Positions 61,776-64,000 of a stretch of 64,000 nt of DNA are shown here, piece after piece. The DNA is taken from the NCBI GenBank assembly GCA_020641055.1, contig CP067345.1:1667317-1731316 (forward strand), written 5' to 3'. The position numbers and the translations under genes are program-made. Below the pieces are notes generated by a model, which was not told the origin of the DNA, made no database searches, and saw only the letters and a list, made by a program, of their open reading frames with translations. Positions within the stretch are counted from its first letter, which is position 1. Every line of letters begins with the position of its first letter. This DNA comes from Clostridioides sp. ES-S-0010-02 (GTDB lineage: Bacteria; Bacillota; Clostridia; Peptostreptococcales; Peptostreptococcaceae).

Positions 61776-63143
61776 TTATGCATTTCTTTTTAGTTGATTT
61801 TCTGGAGAATTTATATATTCAAAGTATTTTTTAGTTTCAGATACTATTATAGGTGATAGTGCAAGCAAAGCTATTAAGTTAGGTATTGCCATAAGTCCAT
61901 TTACAATATCAGCAATTATCCAAACTACTTCTAACTTTAAGAATGCACCTAATAATACCATAGCTACAAATACAGTTCTATATCCATTCATACCTTTTAC
62001 ACCAAATAGGAATTCAAAACATCTTTCTCCATAATAACTCCACCCCAAAATTGTAGTGAATGCAAATAATGTTAAGCTAACTGTAAGTAATATTGGTCCA
62101 AATGTAGGAATAGCACCATTAAAAGCTGCTTGAGTCATAACAGCACCATTTAAGTCTGAACACCAAACACCTGATATAACAAGAGAAAATCCAGTAAGTG
62201 TACAGATTATAATAGTATCTATAAAAGTTCCTGTCATAGATATAAGTCCTTGCTCTGCTGGCCACTCAGTTTTAGCTGCAGCAGCTGCTATTGGAGCACT
62301 ACCTAAACCAGATTCATTTGAAAATACACCACGGGCGATACCATTTCTAATTGCTAGTGACATAGTTGCACCTAGAAAACCACCAGTTGCAGCAGTAGGT
62401 GTAAATGCACTTTTAATTATCAATACAAAAGTTTCAGGTATTTTATTCCAATAAGATATTAAAATGACTCCACAGATTACAATATAGATAACTGCCATAA
62501 AAGGTACTATCTTAGTAGCAACATTAGATATACTTTTAAGACCTCCAAATACAACTAAAGCTACAAATACTGCTAGTACAACACCTGTAATTCTAGGGTC
62601 CACTCCAAAGCTACTATTGATAGCGTCTGTTATTGAATTTACTTGAGTAAAAGTACCTATTCCTAAAAGTGCAACTAATATACCACTTATAGCAAAGAAT
62701 ATTGCAAGAGGTCTCCATTTTTCTCCCATACCATTTACTATGTAGTACATAGGTCCACCAGATACTTGACCATTTTTATCTTTAGTTCTGTATTTTATTG
62801 CAAGGACACCTTCTGAGTATTTAGTAGCCATCCCAAAGAATGCAGCTATCCACATCCAAAAAAGTGCACCAGGTCCACCAGCTTTAATAGCTGTGGCAAC
62901 CCCAACGATATTACCAGTACCAACTGTAGCAGCCAATGCAGTACATAAAGCTGCAAAACTTGAAACATCACCACTACCTTTATTTTCAGCAGCAAATATT
63001 AGCTTAAGAGCACGTGGAAGTTTTGTTATTTGCACAACGCCAAGTTTAACAGTAAGTAATATACCAGTACCAACTAGTAGTACCAACAGGGGCGGTCCCC
63101 AAATAAAAGCATCAACTTTGTTTAAAATATCAATTAGATTCAT
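61776..63143 (-). CDS. AGCS-family alanine/glycine:cation symporter
   Basis: This 455-residue sodium- or proton-coupled amino acid transporter has about eleven hydrophobic segments. Family signatures FAALCTALAATVGTGNIVGVA, GPMYYIVNGMG and ARGVFSNESGLGSAPIA are intact. The tandem glycine riboswitch in its leader argues that the transported amino acid is glycine. The gene starts at ATG 63143 with GGGAGTG upstream. Confidence 0.92.
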   Translation of the reverse strand: MNLIDILNKVDAFIWGPPLLVLLVGTGILLTVKLGVVQITKLPRALKLIFAAENKGSGDVSSFAALCTALAATVGTGNIVGVATAIKAGGPGALFWMWIAAFFGMATKYSEGVLAIKYRTKDKNGQVSGGPMYYIVNGMGEKWRPLAIFFAISGILVALLGIGTFTQVNSITDAINSSFGVDPRITGVVLAVFVALVVFGGLKSISNVATKIVPFMAVIYIVICGVILISYWNKIPETFVLIIKSAFTPTAATGGFLGATMSLAIRNGIARGVFSNESGLGSAPIAAAAAKTEWPAEQGLISMTGTFIDTIIICTLTGFSLVISGVWCSDLNGAVMTQAAFNGAIPTFGPILLTVSLTLFAFTTILGWSYYGERCFEFLFGVKGMNGYRTVFVAMVLLGAFLKLEVVWIIADIVNGLMAIPNLIALLALSPIIVSETKKYFEYINSPENQLKRNA

Positions 63144-63243
63144 AAAAACACTCCCTCATTTTTTTGCTTTACACAATCAATAGAATTTTTAATGAAGTAA
63201 TTGACAGGAAATTAGTATAATTTATTAATAATTTCTAGTGTAA

Positions 63244-63275
63244 TAAAAAAAGCTAAATCTAAAATAGATTCAGCT
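63244..63275 (-). terminator. Riboswitch expression-platform terminator upstream of the symporter
   Basis: On the minus strand AGCTGAATCTA (63275-63265) pairs with TAGATTTAGCT (63261-63251, one G-U pair), followed by TTTTTTTATT. It lies between the glycine aptamers and the symporter ATG. Confidence 0.85.
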
Positions 63276-63334
63276 CTGGATATACACTAATTAGCAACCA
63301 AAATAAAAGTATTAATAATACTAGTTTTGGTAGA

Positions 63335-63495
63335 TAATCCCTGTCCTTTTGCCTGAGAGATTGAGCACAAATGCCTTGCCCCTTCGGCGCCCATAATGGG
63401 TCTCTCCAGAGTTCCGTAAATTTTACAGTCCTACTTTAAAAAAGTACCTGAGAGTGTTACTCCTTCGGTGTGCCATATGGCAACTCTTCTATAAA
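63335..63495 (-). ncRNA. Tandem glycine riboswitch
   Basis: On the minus strand two consecutive aptamers are visible. The first (about 63492-63425) contains ACACCGAAGGAGTAACACTC and CTCAGGTAC...GGACTGT. The second (about 63424-63338) contains GGAGAGACC, GCGCCGAAGGGGCAAGGC and CTCTCAGGCAAAAGGACAG. The order and short linker are those of cooperative tandem glycine riboswitches. Confidence 0.95.
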
Positions 63496-63539
63496 ATCTT
63501 AACCGGATATTGATTTGTCATAGCTTATTGTATTAATAA

Positions 63540-63568
63540 TATTAATATAAGGTTTTGTGTTTTGTCAA
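63540..63568 (-). promoter_or_regulatory. Promoter of the glycine riboswitch transcript
   Basis: On the minus strand a consensus TTGACA (63568-63563) is followed at 17-18 bp by TTAATA/TAATAT, about 45 bp before the first aptamer. Confidence 0.6.
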
Positions 63569-63847
63569 CTAAAAAATTTAAAAACAGGAAAAAAATATAA
63601 AAATATAAGTCTAATTACGAATTATAAACTTACAAATTTAAATAATATACGTAAAAATAAATAGGATAGTAGGTGTGTAAATCAAATTAAATATAGGTTT
63701 GTGATAAAAAAAGAAGAAAATATTAAATAATTAATTAGAATTGATTTAATTATGGTAATATTATAGTTACAATGTTAAGAAAAAGTATATTTATTTAGCT
63801 TTTAAGTGTAGTGTAAGATTGGAGAAAGAGAAAGGAAGTATTTTAAA

Positions 63848-64000
63848 ATGGGAAAAATATTAGTACTAGCAGAAAAACCTTCTGTGGGAAGAGATATAGC
63901 AAAAGTTTTGGGTTCAAAAAATGAAAAAAATGGATATATAGAGGGACCAAAGTATATTGTTACCTGGGCACTAGGTCATTTGGTTACACTTGCTGACCCT
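63848..64000 (+). CDS. topB: DNA topoisomerase III, N-terminus (cut by window end)
   Basis: The first 51 residues are visible and the frame is open at the window end. [20 protein letters not shown] and [15 protein letters not shown] are the start of the TOPRIM domain, with the catalytic glutamate in AEKPSV. Type IA topoisomerases of the TopB group start this way. AAAGGAAG precedes the ATG. About 270 bp upstream, beyond the divergent glycine-riboswitch promoter, hold no other gene. Confidence 0.9.
   Translation, partial: MGKILVLAEKPSVGRDIAKVLGSKNEKNGYIEGPKYIVTWALGHLVTLADP

Overview
The window is low-GC Firmicutes DNA and very probably chromosomal Clostridioides difficile or a close relative. 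The evidence is the strongly AT-rich composition, AGGAGG-type ribosome sites, several PTS operons under PRD/LevR-type regulators, a mannitol operon ordered mtlA-mtlR-mtlF-mtlD, a c-di-GMP-I riboswitch, and a small hydrophobic toxin gene of the C. difficile type I toxin-antitoxin type. No rRNA, tRNA, transposase, intact prophage or CRISPR array was seen. Genes at both ends are cut by the window (xpaC on the left, topB on the right).

Layout. 0-3.6 kb: xpaC-telA, then an IMP dehydrogenase on the other strand. 4-9.3 kb: the mannitol operon. 9.4-11 kb: a guanine riboswitch with xanthine phosphoribosyltransferase, then a small transaldolase. 11-25.7 kb: a LevR-type sigma54 activator, a secreted arylsulfotransferase-like protein, and a sigma54-dependent PTS locus (EIIA, EIIB, EIIC, two zinc dehydrogenases, split transketolase, RpiB, Rpe, phosphohexomutase). 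26-30.5 kb: a diguanylate cyclase, a two-component system and a PIG-L deacetylase. 31-35.5 kb: four paralogous SPOCS/DUF3794-like proteins, one with a long helical insertion, and a Cys/His-rich membrane protein. 35.5-39 kb: a gene-poor accessory stretch with remnants, a c-di-GMP-I riboswitch in front of a 58-residue ORF, a BlaI-like repressor, a type I toxin-antitoxin pair, repeats and strong hairpins. 39-45.7 kb: a second, paralogous two-component system, a TetR/VOC/AlkC-like cassette and a DUF2185-DUF4241 protein. 46-51 kb: an ascorbate-type PTS operon with its PRD regulator. 51.6-61.6 kb: a second LevR-type activator with its PTS, dehydrogenase, split transketolase and two class II aldolases/epimerases, driven by two sigma54 promoters. 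61.8-64 kb: a glycine-riboswitch-controlled AGCS transporter and the start of topB.

How the genes work together. The two sigma54/LevR loci each import a polyol as a phosphate ester, oxidise it with a GatD-like dehydrogenase, and pass the product to enzymes of the non-oxidative pentose phosphate pathway. This makes pentitols at least as likely as hexitols as substrates. The two transketolase pairs share a block of about 0.93 kb that is almost identical at DNA level with sharply diverged flanks, which points to recent gene conversion or duplication. The best candidates for undescribed biology are the SPOCS paralogue cluster (30.9-34.2 kb) with the adjacent Cys/His-rich protein, and the riboswitch-controlled 58-residue protein at 36.1-36.5 kb.
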